Source of the DNA: Kitagawia praeruptora
Lineage: Eukaryota > Streptophyta > Magnoliopsida > Apiales > Apiaceae
Reading direction: 5' to 3'
DNA: 64,000 bases
Assembly (NCBI GenBank): GCA_037693485.1
Contig: CM075351.1
Location: forward strand, 73,434,001-73,498,000
Shown: one piece after another, positions 1 to 11,758 of the stretch
How positions within the stretch are numbered: position 1 is the stretch's first letter
Layout of the letters: the number at the start of each line of letters is the position of its first letter
The notes under the pieces: generated by a model
The model's database searches: none
Told to the model about the DNA's origin: nothing
What the model saw: only the letters and a program-made list of their open reading frames with translations
Made by a program: the position numbers and the translations under genes

Positions 1-175
1 CGTCTTTTATTTTAGCACTTTTTCTTCATCTTTTCTCCTTCTTTGCACTTTATTTATTTATTTTGCCATTTCTTTATTTTCCTCGAATTTCCTGAAATGC
101 AACAAAATAATTTATTAAAATACGAATTCAAGCAATAAATAGGCAATAAAAATATGCAAAATTATGCACTAATCA
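1..175 (-). repeat. Athila 3' LTR, inner 175 bases only
   Basis: It matches 10417-10591 almost base for base and ends in the same tgcactaatca on the plus strand. The adjoining bases 176-190 (aatgcccccatacc on the plus strand) form a polypurine tract on the minus strand, as expected just upstream of a 3' LTR. Confidence 0.9.
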
Positions 176-2002
176 AATGCCCCCATACCTATCTTTTGCT
201 CGTCCTCGAGTAAAACGAAAAACAAAAAGATATCTAGATAAAAAATCCTATACTCCTTTTCGTAGGTGTGACGATTGCATTTGGCATATGCAACAAGCCC
301 TTTAAACCCCTAGGCAGCCCTAGTGGACGAGTGAGGTCTCGTGAGGGCCTATAGTGAATGTACCCACAAAATCCATCTAGTTCGTATAAAAGATTACATG
401 GCAATGCAACACCACACATACATGTCCTCTAATGATACATCAACTTAAGAATCAAAATGAATTTGCAAAGTCTTGGTGTGGAAAGGCAAGGATTCACATA
501 GTCTACTTAAAGAAACATGCAAGAGTGATTACCAGTTCATGTCAAGTGCAAAAATTATTGGAAACCATGCTAAGTCCACAAGAGCACACCTTAGAGTCAA
601 AACTTGAGATTTCATATGCAAAAGAAACAAGTAATACCTCACATTTCACTCACAAAAGAATATTCACTCAAGAACAAGGGTAAGTGTATCACTCAATTCC
701 AACAAAATCAAAAACATGCTTGACACTTGGTATCATTCTAACTTGAACACAACATACATTAATGATGATAATCAAAAGGTCTTTATTCGGGTTGTAATGG
801 GGCTAGGGACAAAGTACGTCAAGTAAGGCCAAAACAAGGTGAAGTGTCAAAAGCTAGTAGTCACCATGAAAATCATGCACAACACCAAACTTACTCCCCA
901 CACATTATTTTCTACTTTTAACAAAAAGACTTGATTAGTCGAATGAAGGAGGATTACAACAACATAAGCATGCTCTCATATATATATTTTCTTTTTCTTT
1001 TTTTTGTTTTTTTTCCTTTTTTTTGTTTTTTTTTTTTAGGGCTAAGATAAATATAAGCAACAATAATCCTCCTTTACAGAAAATCGACTAACAAGATAAC
1101 CAACAAAACATATATTTCCTCAAAAGTTATGAACAAAAGTAAACCCTATTTCACACACCTTATTGCTCCCTCAAGTTCCTACTAGCCTTTGACAAATTGG
1201 GATCAAGTATACGTAAGGCTGTACAAGAAAAAGGTCTTAGGCGAGTAATATGTGTGTCACCGAAAGAATTTGATTAAGCTCAAAGGGGTAACTAATTGAT
1301 CACATAAGAATGGTGTGGATATTTTGGAAATATGGGTTATTCCTAAATGCCTTTATCATCTTATCATCAATCAATGTCATGTATTTCAAGAAAGAACTCA
1401 AACAAGTGCTAGCAATGCAAATGACAAGTGGACACTCAAGCAAAAGAATATAAATGCAAAAGATGTGCATATTGGCTCAAAATCTCACTTGGTATGGTAG
1501 AACATAATCAATCTCAAGTAAAGGTATCCTTAGTGCACCTACTTGTACTCAAAGCATGAAAACCAAATCATCTTACACCTAATCATGACCTTCTAATTTC
1601 TTGCACAATTCAAATAAGTCTACTAGTTTCACCTGGCTAGTGTAAGTGTGTGGACAAGAACTTAGCAAATCACTTCTCAATCAAAAGCTAACGGACCACA
1701 AGATTATCATAGCATGTAAGGGTGCATTTAAACAACTACCAATCAATTAACGAGACTAGAATAAGATTGGAACTCTACTATTCACAATTTTACAACTCTT
1801 TTTGTGATTTTTTTTTTCATTTTAAAATTTTTTGGATTTTTCAATTTTTATGTATTTACACTAAGAACCCTCCCCCATACCTAAATCATGCATTGTCCTC
1901 AATGTATGCAAATGCAGGATAAATGACAAAGGAGAATGGTGAGAATATACCTGATAAGGGATGAAAGAGAGTTTACAAATACCTACTGAAGAACTCACTG
2001 AA
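176..2002 (-). other. Athila 3' non-coding region between pol and the 3' LTR
   Basis: About 1.8 kb with no convincing ORF on either strand. It contains a T-rich run at 984-1038 and ends at the polypurine tract next to the 3' LTR. In many Athila elements an env-like ORF lies here. None is visible, so it was lost or has decayed. Confidence 0.7.
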
Positions 2003-5000
2003 TCAGGAATCGATGAGGTGGATAACCTCTTCCTCGGGATCAAATGGCAGCTCCAAAAATGGTTTGAGTCTTTGTCCATTAACTTTAAAAATATCACCAT
2101 TTTTTGGATTTTCAATTTCAACAGCACTGTGAGGAAAAACAGTCTTAACAACGTAAGGGCCTTCCCACCTAGATCTCAATTTCCCGGGAAATAAATGAAG
2201 CCTGGAATTGTATAAAAGAACTTTTTGACCTGGAGAAAATGATTTTCTCAAAATGGATTTATCATGAAAAATTTTAGTTCTTTCTTTATAGATTTTAGCA
2301 TTTTCATAGGCCTCATTTCTTAATTCCTCTAGTTCGGACAGTTGCAGCTTTCTATGACTACCGGCTGCCGATAAGTCAAAGTTCAACTGTTTGATGGCCC
2401 ACAAGGCCCTATGTTCTAGCTCAACGGGCAAGTGACAGGCCTTGCCAAACACAATTCTGTAAGGGGACATCCCCAGAACAGTCTTAAAAGCAGTCCGATA
2501 GGCCCACAAGGCATCTATCAGTTTGATGGACCAATCCTTCCTATTCGAGTTGACAGTCTTTTCTAAAATTTGCTTGATTTGCCTATTCGAGACTTCAACT
2601 TGACCACTGGTTTGAGGATGATAAGGGGTAGCCAACCTATGGGTAATTGAGTACTTTTTCAAAAGAGACTCAAAATGGTGATTCTTAAAGTGCGTACCTT
2701 GATCACTAATGATAGCTCTAGGTGTACCAAAACGAGAAAAAATATTCTCTTTGAGGAATTTAAGAACTACCTTGTTATCATTGGACTTAGTCGGTATGGC
2801 TTCGACCCACTTAGAGACGTAATCGACTGCTAACAGAATGTAGAGGTTGCCAAACGAATTAGGAAAAGGACCCATAAAGTCGATCCCCCACACATCAAAA
2901 ATCTCAATGATAAGGATGGGAGTCATTGGCATCATGTTTCTCCTCGTGATCTTTCCTAAGTGTTGACATCTACTACAAGCGGTGCAAAATTCAGCAGCAT
3001 CCTTAAACAACGTAGGCCAATAAAAACCGCTTTGGAGTATTTTAGTCGCTGTTTTCTTAGCGCTAAAATGACCTCCACATGCTTGATCGTGACAGAAGGA
3101 AAGAATGCTTCGGAATTCTTGGTTTGGGACGCACCTCCGAATGATTTGATCGGGACAGTGTTTAAAGAGATACGGGTCGTCCCAAAAGAAGTGTTTGACC
3201 TGTGAGAAAAATTTTGATCTATCTTGTTTAGACCAATGAGAGGGAATATCGCCGGTGGTAAGGTAGTTGACAATGTCGGCGAACCAAGGAGGAGTAGAGA
3301 TAGAGAGCAGATGTTCGTCGGGAAATGATTCATTCAAAGGCATGTCGTCGGTTGATTCAACCACTAAGCGAGAGAGATGGTCAGCAACGACGTTTTCAGA
3401 ACCCTTTTTATCCCTAATTTCGAGGTCAAATTCTTGGAGCAACAAGATCCACCTAATCAACCGGGCCTTAGAGTCTTTCTTAGAGAAGAGATATCGAAGG
3501 GCAGAATGATCGGTGTAAACAATGATTTTCGAACCAATAAGATAAGAACGAAATTTCTCGAGTGCAAAGACTACGGCTAGAAGCTCCTTCTCGGTGGTAG
3601 AATAATTAAGTTGCGCATCATTTAAGGTCTTACTAGCGTAGTAAATGACATGCGGCATCTTATCGATTCGTTGTCCTAAAACCGCTCCTAATGCATAATC
3701 GGATGCATCACACATTAACTCGAAGGGTTGACTCCAATCGGGAGATTTGATGATTGGGGCGGATGTCAATTCTTTCTTGAGATGTTCAAAAGATTGTAAA
3801 CAATCGTTATTAAACTCGAATTTGACATCTTTCCCGAGAAGAGTGGTTAAGGGTCTAGCCTTCTTGCTAAAATCCTTAATGAAACGCCTATAAAAGCCCG
3901 CATGGCCTAGGAAGGAACGAATGGCTTTGACCGATTTTGGTGGGGGTAGATTTGCAATAAGATCAACTTTGGATTTATCTACTTCGATCCCCTTTTCAGA
4001 AATTTTATGACCGAGAACGATTCCCTCTTTAACCATGAAGTGACATTTCTCCCAGTTGAGAACGAGGTTGGTTTCTTTGCACCTTTTTAAGACTAACTCG
4101 AGATGGTTTAAGCACTGGTGAAAAGATGAACCAAAGATGGAAAAATCGTCGATAAAGATTTCGAGAAAATCTCCTACCATGTCTGAAAAAATGCTCATCA
4201 TACACCTTTGGAAGGTGGCCGGAGCGGTGGTTAAACCGAAAGCTAATCGACGATAGGCAAAAGTTCCAAATGGACAGGTGAACGTGGTTTTCTCTTGGTC
4301 CTCGGGAGCTATAGGAATTTGGAAATACCCGGAGTATCCATCTAGAAAACAGTAGTAGGCATGACCCGCTAACCTTTCTAACATTTGATCGATGAAAGGC
4401 AAGGGAAAGTGGTCTTTTCTAGTGGCATCGTTGAGTTTCCTATAGTCAATGCAAACCCTCCAACCCGATTGGACACGAGTAGGAACTTGCTCATTGTTCT
4501 CGTTAGTCACCACGGTAATACCCGACTTTTTAGGTACTACCTGAATCGGGCTAACCCAAGAGCTATCGGAAATGGGATAGATGATCCCATTATCGAGACA
4601 CTTTAGAATTTCTTTTCGAACGACTTCCATCATGGTGGGGTTCAAACGCCGTTGAGGATCTCGAACGGGTTTCGCATCATCAACTAAGTGAATTCGATGT
4701 TGGACAATGGCCGGACTAATTCCTTTTATATCAGAGATACTCCATCCTATGGCTTCCTTATGTGATCTAAGTACCTTCACAAGCTCATCCTCTTGTGACT
4801 CAGTCAAATCAGAGGCGAAAATAACGGGAAGAGACTCGTTGGGACCTAAAAAGGCGTACTTAAGAGTGTCGGGAAGAGGTTTGAGTTCTAAATCGGGCGG
4901 CGTTGACTCAACGGGTTCACTAGCTTCAAAAAGTGGCAGAGGAGGTGGTTCAACATCTTGATTATTTGTAGGAATTGTGGATTCTAATATTTGGTTGACC

Positions 5001-7543
5001 TCATTTGTATATTCGGAATCATCCCAATCATCGCCAAAGTGTTTTAAACAAAAGTCGAGGGCCTCGTTAGAAGTCATGAAATTTTGATCAACTATTTCAT
5101 CAATTAAATTGACCTCCATAGGTTGATCATGAAAATCATCGGGTTGTTTCCCAACATGAAAGATATTGAGGTCAATGGTCATGTTGCCAAATGTGAGCTT
5201 CATTAATCCATTTCTACAATTAATCAAAGCATTCGAAGTGGCTAGAAAAGGACGCCCTAAAATGACAGGAATTTGGTATGCCGGATTCCTAACCGGTTCA
5301 GTTTCTAGTACCACAAAATCAACAGGAAAGACAAAATCACCAACTTTAATTAGCACGTCCTCGATGATCCCCTTAGGAATTTTGATTGAGCGATCTGCTA
5401 ATTGAAGGGTAACATTCGTCTTTTGAAGTTCTCCCAACCCTAGGGTTTGGTAGACAGAAAATGGAAGCAAGTTCACACTAGCGCCTAAATCGAGTAACGC
5501 CTTGTCCACAAAAGAATTACCTATAACACATGAAATTGTGGGACAACCGGGGTCCTTATATTTCACGGGAATCTGGTTAGAAAGAATTGAGCTCACTTGA
5601 GAGGTCAAAAAGGCTTTCTTAGGGACTTGGGTGGTTCGCTTGTGAGTGCACAAATCTTTTAGACATCTCGCATAGGATGGAATTTGTTGAATCGCGTCTA
5701 AAAGAGGAATGTTGATTTTAACTTGCTTAAACACCTCTAAGATCTTGTCTAATTGAGCGGTTTGCTTGTTAGAGACGAGGCGTTGTGGGTAAGGAGCCTT
5801 TGGTTTATAGACTTGTTCTTCGGGAACGGGCTCCGAGGTTGTTCCACTCGAAGAAGATGGCTGACTAGAAAGAGGTGAAGAGACAGGTACCGGAGTTTGA
5901 TCAGAAGGATCGAGAATAGGTGGTGTCGGCGCAACGTTTGATTCTTCTTCTTCCTCTTCGGGGGACTCGACTCCTACTCGGTTATCAACGTGCTTTCCGG
6001 ATCTTAGGGAAATGACAGCATTCACATTGTCATGAGGTCTTTGATTAAGAGGAAACTTAGGATTAACCTCGGACTGACTTGGAAACTTATTCTTCTCACG
6101 CTCATGCATGGTATTAGCTAATTGGCTCACCTGAACCTCTAACTTAGATATGGCTTGGGTGCTCGCATTTAAGATTTGCCTATCTTGAGTCATGGTTTGA
6201 ATGAAAGTTTGTTGCGACTGAGCCAAACCATTAGTGGTTTTGAGAAGCACATCGAGACTTTTTTCCAACGATGTAAATCGCTTATCCGACTCGGAAAAAC
6301 CGGGAGGGTGGGAAGGAGCTTGACTTGGATAAGGAGCATGATTTTGATGTGGAAACGGATTTGAGTGCGGTTTATGAAAAACCGGAGGTTGATTTTGGAA
6401 TTGTGGAGGGTGAGGTTGTTGACCTTGACCTTGATTCCAAGAAAAGTTCGGGTGATTCTTCCAGCCGGGGTTATAAGTAGGAGCATATGGATCATTTCGA
6501 GGACCCGATTGGAACATTGCATTGACTTGTTGAAAGTCTTGAGGATTTTGCATCCCCTGATTGGTTGGGTTAAAATTTGAGCACATGGATACTTGGGAAG
6601 GAGAACCGTTGGTTTCTAAGGCTTCTAAACGTCGAGTAAGAGTGGCTAATTTAGCCTCGGTCGCGATAGAGCTGCCAACTTGATGTAATCCTTTTTGATG
6701 CATGGTAGCATTTGAATCGTTCGATTTCTCAGGTTCTCGAGTGGGTTCCCTAGTTGATTCCCACAACATAGTCTTTTCCGCGAACTCTTCGAAAAATGTC
6801 CATCCCTCATCCTCGTCTTTCTCCATGAATTTTCCCTGGCACATGGATTCCAACAATGCAGTTGTTGAACCATCTAAGGCCTCGTACACAATCTTACAGA
6901 GCCTCCATTTTTCGATTCCGTGGTGGGGGCATTGAGATAGGAGATTTTTAAAACGGTCAAAACATGTCCAAAATGGTTCGTTGTGTTTTTGACGAAATTG
7001 ATTAATCTCATTAGTGAGTTTCGTAGTCTTATGGTTTGGAAAGAATTTTTTCAGAAAGATGACTACGAAACCCTCCCACGTGGAAATTGAATTGACGGGT
7101 AGACTATACAACCATTTTTTTGCATTATCTTTTAAAGCGAAGTTGATTAGTCTAAGCCGTATGGAATCATCGGTAAGTTGTTGGAGTTTTTGCAATGCGC
7201 AAACCTCCTCGAATTCATGTAGAAAAAGATACGGATCCTCACCGTCACTCCCGCGAAAATTAGGTAACATGCTAATTTGATGACCTCTAATCTCGAAATT
7301 ATTACCAGTAACGGCGGGAAGAGTGATGCACGAGGGTTGAGCAGAACGGGTGGGATAGCAACGGTCTTTTAACGAAACTGCCATGGTTAGTACGGGGTCA
7401 GGATTTTCTACAGACTCGGATTCAGAAGAAGACGCGATATCGATTGATCTTACTAGCCTAGCAGAATTATCCCTAATCCAAGTAGTTCGCATAAACCACA
7501 GAAGTAGCAAGTAGCAATTAAGTGCGACAAAATAAACAAACAA
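2003..7543 (-). CDS. Athila gag-pol polyprotein (gag, protease, RT, RNase H, integrase)
   Basis: One uninterrupted 1,846-residue frame encoding the replication proteins of the element. The N-terminal third is an Athila-type gag, then a Pro/Gln-rich linker with no CCHC knuckle that I can see. The aspartic protease has the Athila-type DLGAS site near 5481-5496. Reverse transcriptase carries FIDD near 4141-4156 in place of the commoner YVDD. RNase H with the TDHSAL motif follows, then an HHCC zinc finger and an integrase core with WGIDF, ISDQG and QVEVSN supplying D, D and E (about 2590-2895). The first 25 or so residues look hydrophobic and non-conserved, so true initiation may be downstream, nearer the MAVSLKDR motif. 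The frame has no visible lesion, so it could encode functional proteins. Confidence 0.92.
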   Translation of the reverse strand: MFVYFVALNCYLLLLWFMRTTWIRDNSARLVRSIDIASSSESESVENPDPVLTMAVSLKDRCYPTRSAQPSCITLPAVTGNNFEIRGHQISMLPNFRGSDGEDPYLFLHEFEEVCALQKLQQLTDDSIRLRLINFALKDNAKKWLYSLPVNSISTWEGFVVIFLKKFFPNHKTTKLTNEINQFRQKHNEPFWTCFDRFKNLLSQCPHHGIEKWRLCKIVYEALDGSTTALLESMCQGKFMEKDEDEGWTFFEEFAEKTMLWESTREPTREPEKSNDSNATMHQKGLHQVGSSIATEAKLATLTRRLEALETNGSPSQVSMCSNFNPTNQGMQNPQDFQQVNAMFQSGPRNDPYAPTYNPGWKNHPNFSWNQGQGQQPHPPQFQNQPPVFHKPHSNPFPHQNHAPYPSQAPSHPPGFSESDKRFTSLEKSLDVLLKTTNGLAQSQQTFIQTMTQDRQILNASTQAISKLEVQVSQLANTMHEREKNKFPSQSEVNPKFPLNQRPHDNVNAVISLRSGKHVDNRVGVESPEEEEEESNVAPTPPILDPSDQTPVPVSSPLSSQPSSSSGTTSEPVPEEQVYKPKAPYPQRLVSNKQTAQLDKILEVFKQVKINIPLLDAIQQIPSYARCLKDLCTHKRTTQVPKKAFLTSQVSSILSNQIPVKYKDPGCPTISCVIGNSFVDKALLDLGASVNLLPFSVYQTLGLGELQKTNVTLQLADRSIKIPKGIIEDVLIKVGDFVFPVDFVVLETEPVRNPAYQIPVILGRPFLATSNALINCRNGLMKLTFGNMTIDLNIFHVGKQPDDFHDQPMEVNLIDEIVDQNFMTSNEALDFCLKHFGDDWDDSEYTNEVNQILESTIPTNNQDVEPPPLPLFEASEPVESTPPDLELKPLPDTLKYAFLGPNESLPVIFASDLTESQEDELVKVLRSHKEAIGWSISDIKGISPAIVQHRIHLVDDAKPVRDPQRRLNPTMMEVVRKEILKCLDNGIIYPISDSSWVSPIQVVPKKSGITVVTNENNEQVPTRVQSGWRVCIDYRKLNDATRKDHFPLPFIDQMLERLAGHAYYCFLDGYSGYFQIPIAPEDQEKTTFTCPFGTFAYRRLAFGLTTAPATFQRCMMSIFSDMVGDFLEIFIDDFSIFGSSFHQCLNHLELVLKRCKETNLVLNWEKCHFMVKEGIVLGHKISEKGIEVDKSKVDLIANLPPPKSVKAIRSFLGHAGFYRRFIKDFSKKARPLTTLLGKDVKFEFNNDCLQSFEHLKKELTSAPIIKSPDWSQPFELMCDASDYALGAVLGQRIDKMPHVIYYASKTLNDAQLNYSTTEKELLAVVFALEKFRSYLIGSKIIVYTDHSALRYLFSKKDSKARLIRWILLLQEFDLEIRDKKGSENVVADHLSRLVVESTDDMPLNESFPDEHLLSISTPPWFADIVNYLTTGDIPSHWSKQDRSKFFSQVKHFFWDDPYLFKHCPDQIIRRCVPNQEFRSILSFCHDQACGGHFSAKKTATKILQSGFYWPTLFKDAAEFCTACSRCQHLGKITRRNMMPMTPILIIEIFDVWGIDFMGPFPNSFGNLYILLAVDYVSKWVEAIPTKSNDNKVVLKFLKENIFSRFGTPRAIISDQGTHFKNHHFESLLKKYSITHRLATPYHPQTSGQVEVSNRQIKQILEKTVNSNRKDWSIKLIDALWAYRTAFKTVLGMSPYRIVFGKACHLPVELEHRALWAIKQLNFDLSAAGSHRKLQLSELEELRNEAYENAKIYKERTKIFHDKSILRKSFSPGQKVLLYNSRLHLFPGKLRSRWEGPYVVKTVFPHSAVEIENPKNGDIFKVNGQRLKPFLELPFDPEEEVIHLIDS

Positions 7544-8341
7544 AAGAAAGGGTGTAAAATTTAAAGGAAAATTCTAGACCTAGGGTTCCTTAAGAAAATA
7601 ACTAGACCTTGCTCCTAACTGTAAGACACACTAAAAATCCCGTAAATTAAGAATTATTCAGACCGATTCGGCCAGATTAGAGCAGGCATTGCCAAGAGGC
7701 CAAACTCGTCACTTAGACACCGAATCTTAACAGCCAGGCGAACCTTAGACACTAAAGGTCGTGAATAAGTCTTAATTACGTTTATTTTTAGGCACCTTTC
7801 TAATTTAGCGCGAAATCCTAGGGCAAATGTCTAATTAATTCTATTAAAATTTATTAAAATGAATGTAACAAACCATGATATATATATACAAAAATGGTAA
7901 ACAATTATGGATGCTTATACTACGTGTACTACTCTAAAAGAAAGAAGAATTTAACGTACCTTTGGATCCTCCAGCAATCACCACAATTTATAAGGTACGA
8001 AAAATTAAAAACAAGAAAATAAAAATCTAGATGATGTGCCCTAAGTGATTAAATGCATGGTGCAACAATTATGTATTTACTAACTAATTTTTTTGGATTT
8101 TTTCTCAATTTTTTATTTTTTTGTGATTTTCTAAAACAAAAAGGCGAAAAGAATGAGATACGGGTTACCGAGGCATGCTTCCAAAAATTCCAATTTTTCC
8201 ACGCTCCGCGAGAAGATTCCCGAATTTCCAACTTTCCTAAAAAAAATGAGATAAAAAATGAGACAAGAAATAAAACTAATCCGAAAAATTAAAAATCAAG
8301 GCGCGAACAATAATTAGTCCCCGGCAACGGCGCCAAAAACT
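7544..8341 (-). other. Athila leader region with primer binding site
   Basis: Untranslated leader between the 5' LTR and gag. The primer binding site is 8318-8335, complementary to the 3' end of a tRNA-Asp and separated from the LTR by 6 bases. The rest is AT-rich with no convincing ORF. Confidence 0.8.
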
Positions 8342-10591
8342 TGATGTGCTAAAAATATGACAATTAATATCGCAAGCGCACGATCTCGTTTTAATATTTA
8401 TGATTCGATCCACAGGGACTAATATTTTCGCAAACCTTGAAATTCAATTTAATCGAACTAGACAAATGGGGTTTTTGAGAGTTTTGAGAATTTTGATTTT
8501 AACTAATTAATTCCTAAATGAAAATTTATTTAAATTAATTAAAACTAGATTATTCCAATTTATTTAAAACTAAACTAAATTATTAAAATTAGCTTTTACC
8601 TTAACAATTTATTTACAGAAATCATGATTTATTCTTAAAGACTTGGCAATTCACAGACTACAACGAACAGCAGCTCGAACAAAGTGCATAACGAAATTAA
8701 CAAAATTAACTCAGTTATACAACTCGGCTATACACGCAGGAGAAACAGCAAGCAATTCGACTACACAATCAACAACGAGAACAGGAAATTCGACAATAAG
8801 AAGAACACTCGACAAACAAAGAAAACGGCAAATTAAACCAACTCGAATTTATCCTAACAAAACTCGAAATCAACTCGGAAACAGCAACCTCAACTAAAAA
8901 TCCTAACAATCAAGGAGAACAGACTCCTACTCGCAGCTACGCTACGAAACGGACAACTACAAATGGGCTCAAACTCGACTACTTTGCAACTCGGTAAAAC
9001 AGAAATTCGGAATCTACAAACAACTATTATCTCAGGAACGATTTCAACGAAACTCAACGATACAACTCGGAAACTAACTTAACACTAACAACAATATCAA
9101 ACACCGACTCGAACTAGCTCAATGGAAACTCGCAATAAACTTGTTACACAACGAAAACTAAGCTTTCCAAGCACGTAAACGGAACTCAGCACAACGGACT
9201 CGGATTCAGACTTCAACAAACAACAATTCAAACTCAAAAACCGGACTCTGCATCATCAAAAACTCGCGAGTCAACTCGCCAACTACTAACTCAGACGGCA
9301 AAATCTCAATCGCAGCACTCATTAAAACAAAACAGTGAAACAAGAACATACAATCGAGGGGTTTTGTAGACTCGGTAATTAAACAAAAACAAGAAGGGGC
9401 TTGAAACGCGAAGAATCAAAACAGGGGAAAAGGGTTGATGGGGGTTGTGATTTTCGTGGAGAGAGATAGGGATGAAGAGGGAGAGATTAGGGAGAGAGAC
9501 GAAGGAGGGACAGGGGTTGAGATGCGATGGGAGATGGGCGAAATCGAAGTAGAAGATAGACTGGGTTTATGGGTTTTTATCGAGAAAAGAAAGAGACAGG
9601 AGAAAATAATGAGAGATGGGATTGAGAGAATTGATTAAGAACAGGGGAGATGGCTGTGTCGTTTTTTGTGGGGAAGGAAAATAGAAAGAGATGAAAAATA
9701 AGAATAAGCTGGGTTTTACAATCTCTCGAACAGGAAAACAAATAAAAACAGAGGATTGGTACGATTTAAAATTGAAACTAATATTTTTATGCTTTTTTTT
9801 TATTTATTACACTAACATATAAAATAAAAATAATTAAACCCACAATAAAATGGAAATTTAAAGGGGTTCAATTACAATTAAAACCAAAAACAAGAGATTA
9901 AATATCGTTAAATTTCAACCCCAAGTGGTTAGCATTTTGCTACTTTGTCCACTAATCGGATTTACGAAAATAACGAAATTTATTCAACAAAAAAAAAAAC
10001 AAGATGTAAGGAATAAGAAAAATTAAGACTTGCATTAATATAAAATAAAGTGTTTACAATATCTAGAATTTACTACAAAAATAAAGGTGAAGGCTACAAA
10101 ATTTAGGGAACTAGAATAAGGTGTACTGCATTAAAAGTGTTTTACAGGAAATGAGCTAAACAATGAAATGAGCAAAAGAAAATAAAAGTAAAAGTGCTCT
10201 CCAGGTCCTCTTTCCCGTGTATGTGTTGTGTCCTTTTATAGGCCTTTGCTAGGCAACAGGTTGAATGTGTAAACAACATGCCTCAGTCTAAGTCTAAATC
10301 ATCATGCTGGAGTTTTTCAGTTTTTTCAAGATTCCTCCACCTGCTTTTGAAATTTAAAGTCAAAGGTTTTGGGGTGTGTTTGAAATGTTCCAATTTGCTC
10401 CAAACTCCTAATTCTTCGTCTTTTATTTTAGCACTTTTTCTTCATCTTTTCTCCTTCTTTGCACTTTATTTCTTTATTTTGCCATTTCTTTATTTTCCTC
10501 GAATTTCCTGAAATGCAACAAAATAATTTATTAAAATACGAATTCAAGCAATAAATAGGCAATAAAAATATGCAAAATTATGCACTAATCA
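8342..10591 (-). repeat. Athila 5' LTR, complete (2,250 bp)
   Basis: Runs from tgatgtgct to gcactaatca on the plus strand, giving TG...CA ends on either strand. It has a purine-rich block (9400-9640) and a long A/C-rich stretch (8640-9300) with recurrent aactcgg. The solo LTR at 19058-21091 shares its start, its end and several internal blocks but is clearly diverged. Confidence 0.92.
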
Positions 10592-10722
10592 GGAAGGAGA
10601 AGGTGCTTAGAAATAAGACCATTTCGATAGTAAGAGTTTTGTGGAGAAATCCTAGGGTCAAAGAGTCTACCTGGGAGCTAGAAAGTGAGATGTTAGAGAG
10701 GTATCCACACCTATTTGCTTAG
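10592..10722 (+). pseudogene. C-terminal end of a chromovirus-type gypsy pol
   Basis: From 10594 a plus-strand frame reads as the extreme C-terminus of a Tekay/Del-like pol, with the motifs VLWRNP, STWELE and ERYPHLFA before the stop at 10720-10722. Everything upstream is displaced by the Athila insertion and lies left of the window. A polypurine tract (ttttaaggagggaaga, about 10745-10760) follows directly, so this is the 3' end of an LTR element. Confidence 0.85.
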
Positions 10723-11441
10723 TTTGATTCTGAGGACAGAATCCTTTTAAGGAGGGAAGATTGTAAGAACTTGTATTAAAAATGTAATTATTATTATTGA
10801 ATGGAATAAATATTTATCTGATTTATTCAACTCGATGGAACGATGTGTTATAGACGGATATTATTATCGTTATATGTAATTAATTGAAGTTAGAGAGTTC
10901 CCCGTATATGTTAAAAAAAATGTGTTAGTTGATCGTATTCTTTTAATAAAAAAAAATCATGTTAGTAGTATTTGTAGTTTCGGCAGACCGTACTTTTAAA
11001 AGCTCAGCGGTTTCGTTTTTAAAAGCGTATTTAATTATATCAAAAACTGATCAAATAAATTTTAAAATATTCTTGTCTCAAGTTTTATTTATTCTATCAT
11101 GTTTGAGGATTTTTCAAATTATTTTCGTGAATTCTTGTAAAAGATTCGCCTTTCGTTTTATATCCGTAAGTCAGTTAATCGGCATTTTGAGACCAGATGC
11201 ACGAAAACCAAGATACCAATCATTCACATTATAATATTCAAGCTTGTGGCAAAGCCACCACTTATTAGCACAGCCAAACCCACTCAAACACAACCATCAT
11301 TCAGCTGTATTATTGCTTCCAATAATCAAAATTTCTACCAACCAAATATTCTCTCAAGTGTTCTTCATTTTCAAGCTCCAAATCGGAGGCCTTCCCGGAA
11401 TCGAAATCAAACGTTCTAGCAGTCAAAACAAAGGTATAAAA

Positions 11442-11624
11442 ATCTAGTTTCTAAATATGTGCCCAGAATTCGTGGGGGATCAATATTTGATTTTATATGA
11501 TTTTTACAAAATTCGAATTTAAAGATTCAAAATTATGATTTTTCGTAAACTTGATTGTTTATGTGATTTGATGATTCCATGTTGTAGATAATTTTCTCCT
11601 GGTCAGTTTGGTATATCATATGTT
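11442..11624 (+). repeat. Direct repeat copy 1 inside the chromovirus LTR
   Basis: A 183-bp segment from atctagtttctaaatatg to catatgtt, nearly identical to 15831-16013. The two copies flank the CACTA insertion site. Sequence after each copy resembles the other only weakly. Confidence 0.9.
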
Positions 11625-11758
11625 GATTTTCGAGTTCCATATCAAGTAGCAATCGAGGTTTGATTGTTGTGTTCTTCGTGTTCTTCATGTTCTTCGTGTT
11701 CTTCGTGTTCTTGAGAATCAAACCAACAATTGGAGGTGTTATCGGAGTCCGATTTCGA

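Larger units (their letters stand above)
1..10591 (-). mobile_element. Athila-clade Ty3/gypsy retrotransposon, left LTR cut by window edge
   Basis: A near-complete LTR retrotransposon read on the minus strand. The full 5' LTR is 8342-10591. The first 175 bases of the window repeat the last 175 bases of that LTR with one visible substitution, so they are the inner end of the 3' LTR. The primer binding site at 8318-8335 reads TGGCGCCGTTGCCGGGGA on the minus strand, the tRNA-Asp type usual in Athila. A single gag-pol frame fills 2003-7543. I see no envelope-like ORF between pol and the 3' LTR. The element landed in the last codons of another gypsy pol, since coding sequence resumes at 10594. Its TSD cannot be checked because the left flank lies outside the window. 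Confidence 0.9.

Noticed and set aside
432..683. Small plus-strand ORFs at 432-683 and 1315-1500
   Set aside because: Short, antisense to the Athila element, in its non-coding 3' region, with no recognisable motif.
8643..8897. Thr/Gln-rich ORF in the Athila LTR
   Set aside because: It lies entirely inside an LTR and reflects its A/C-rich composition.
11688..11717. Short gtgttcttc repeats that looked like a possible small array
   Set aside because: A local imperfect microsatellite in an LTR; no spacers, so not CRISPR-like, and CRISPR is not expected in a plant nuclear genome.
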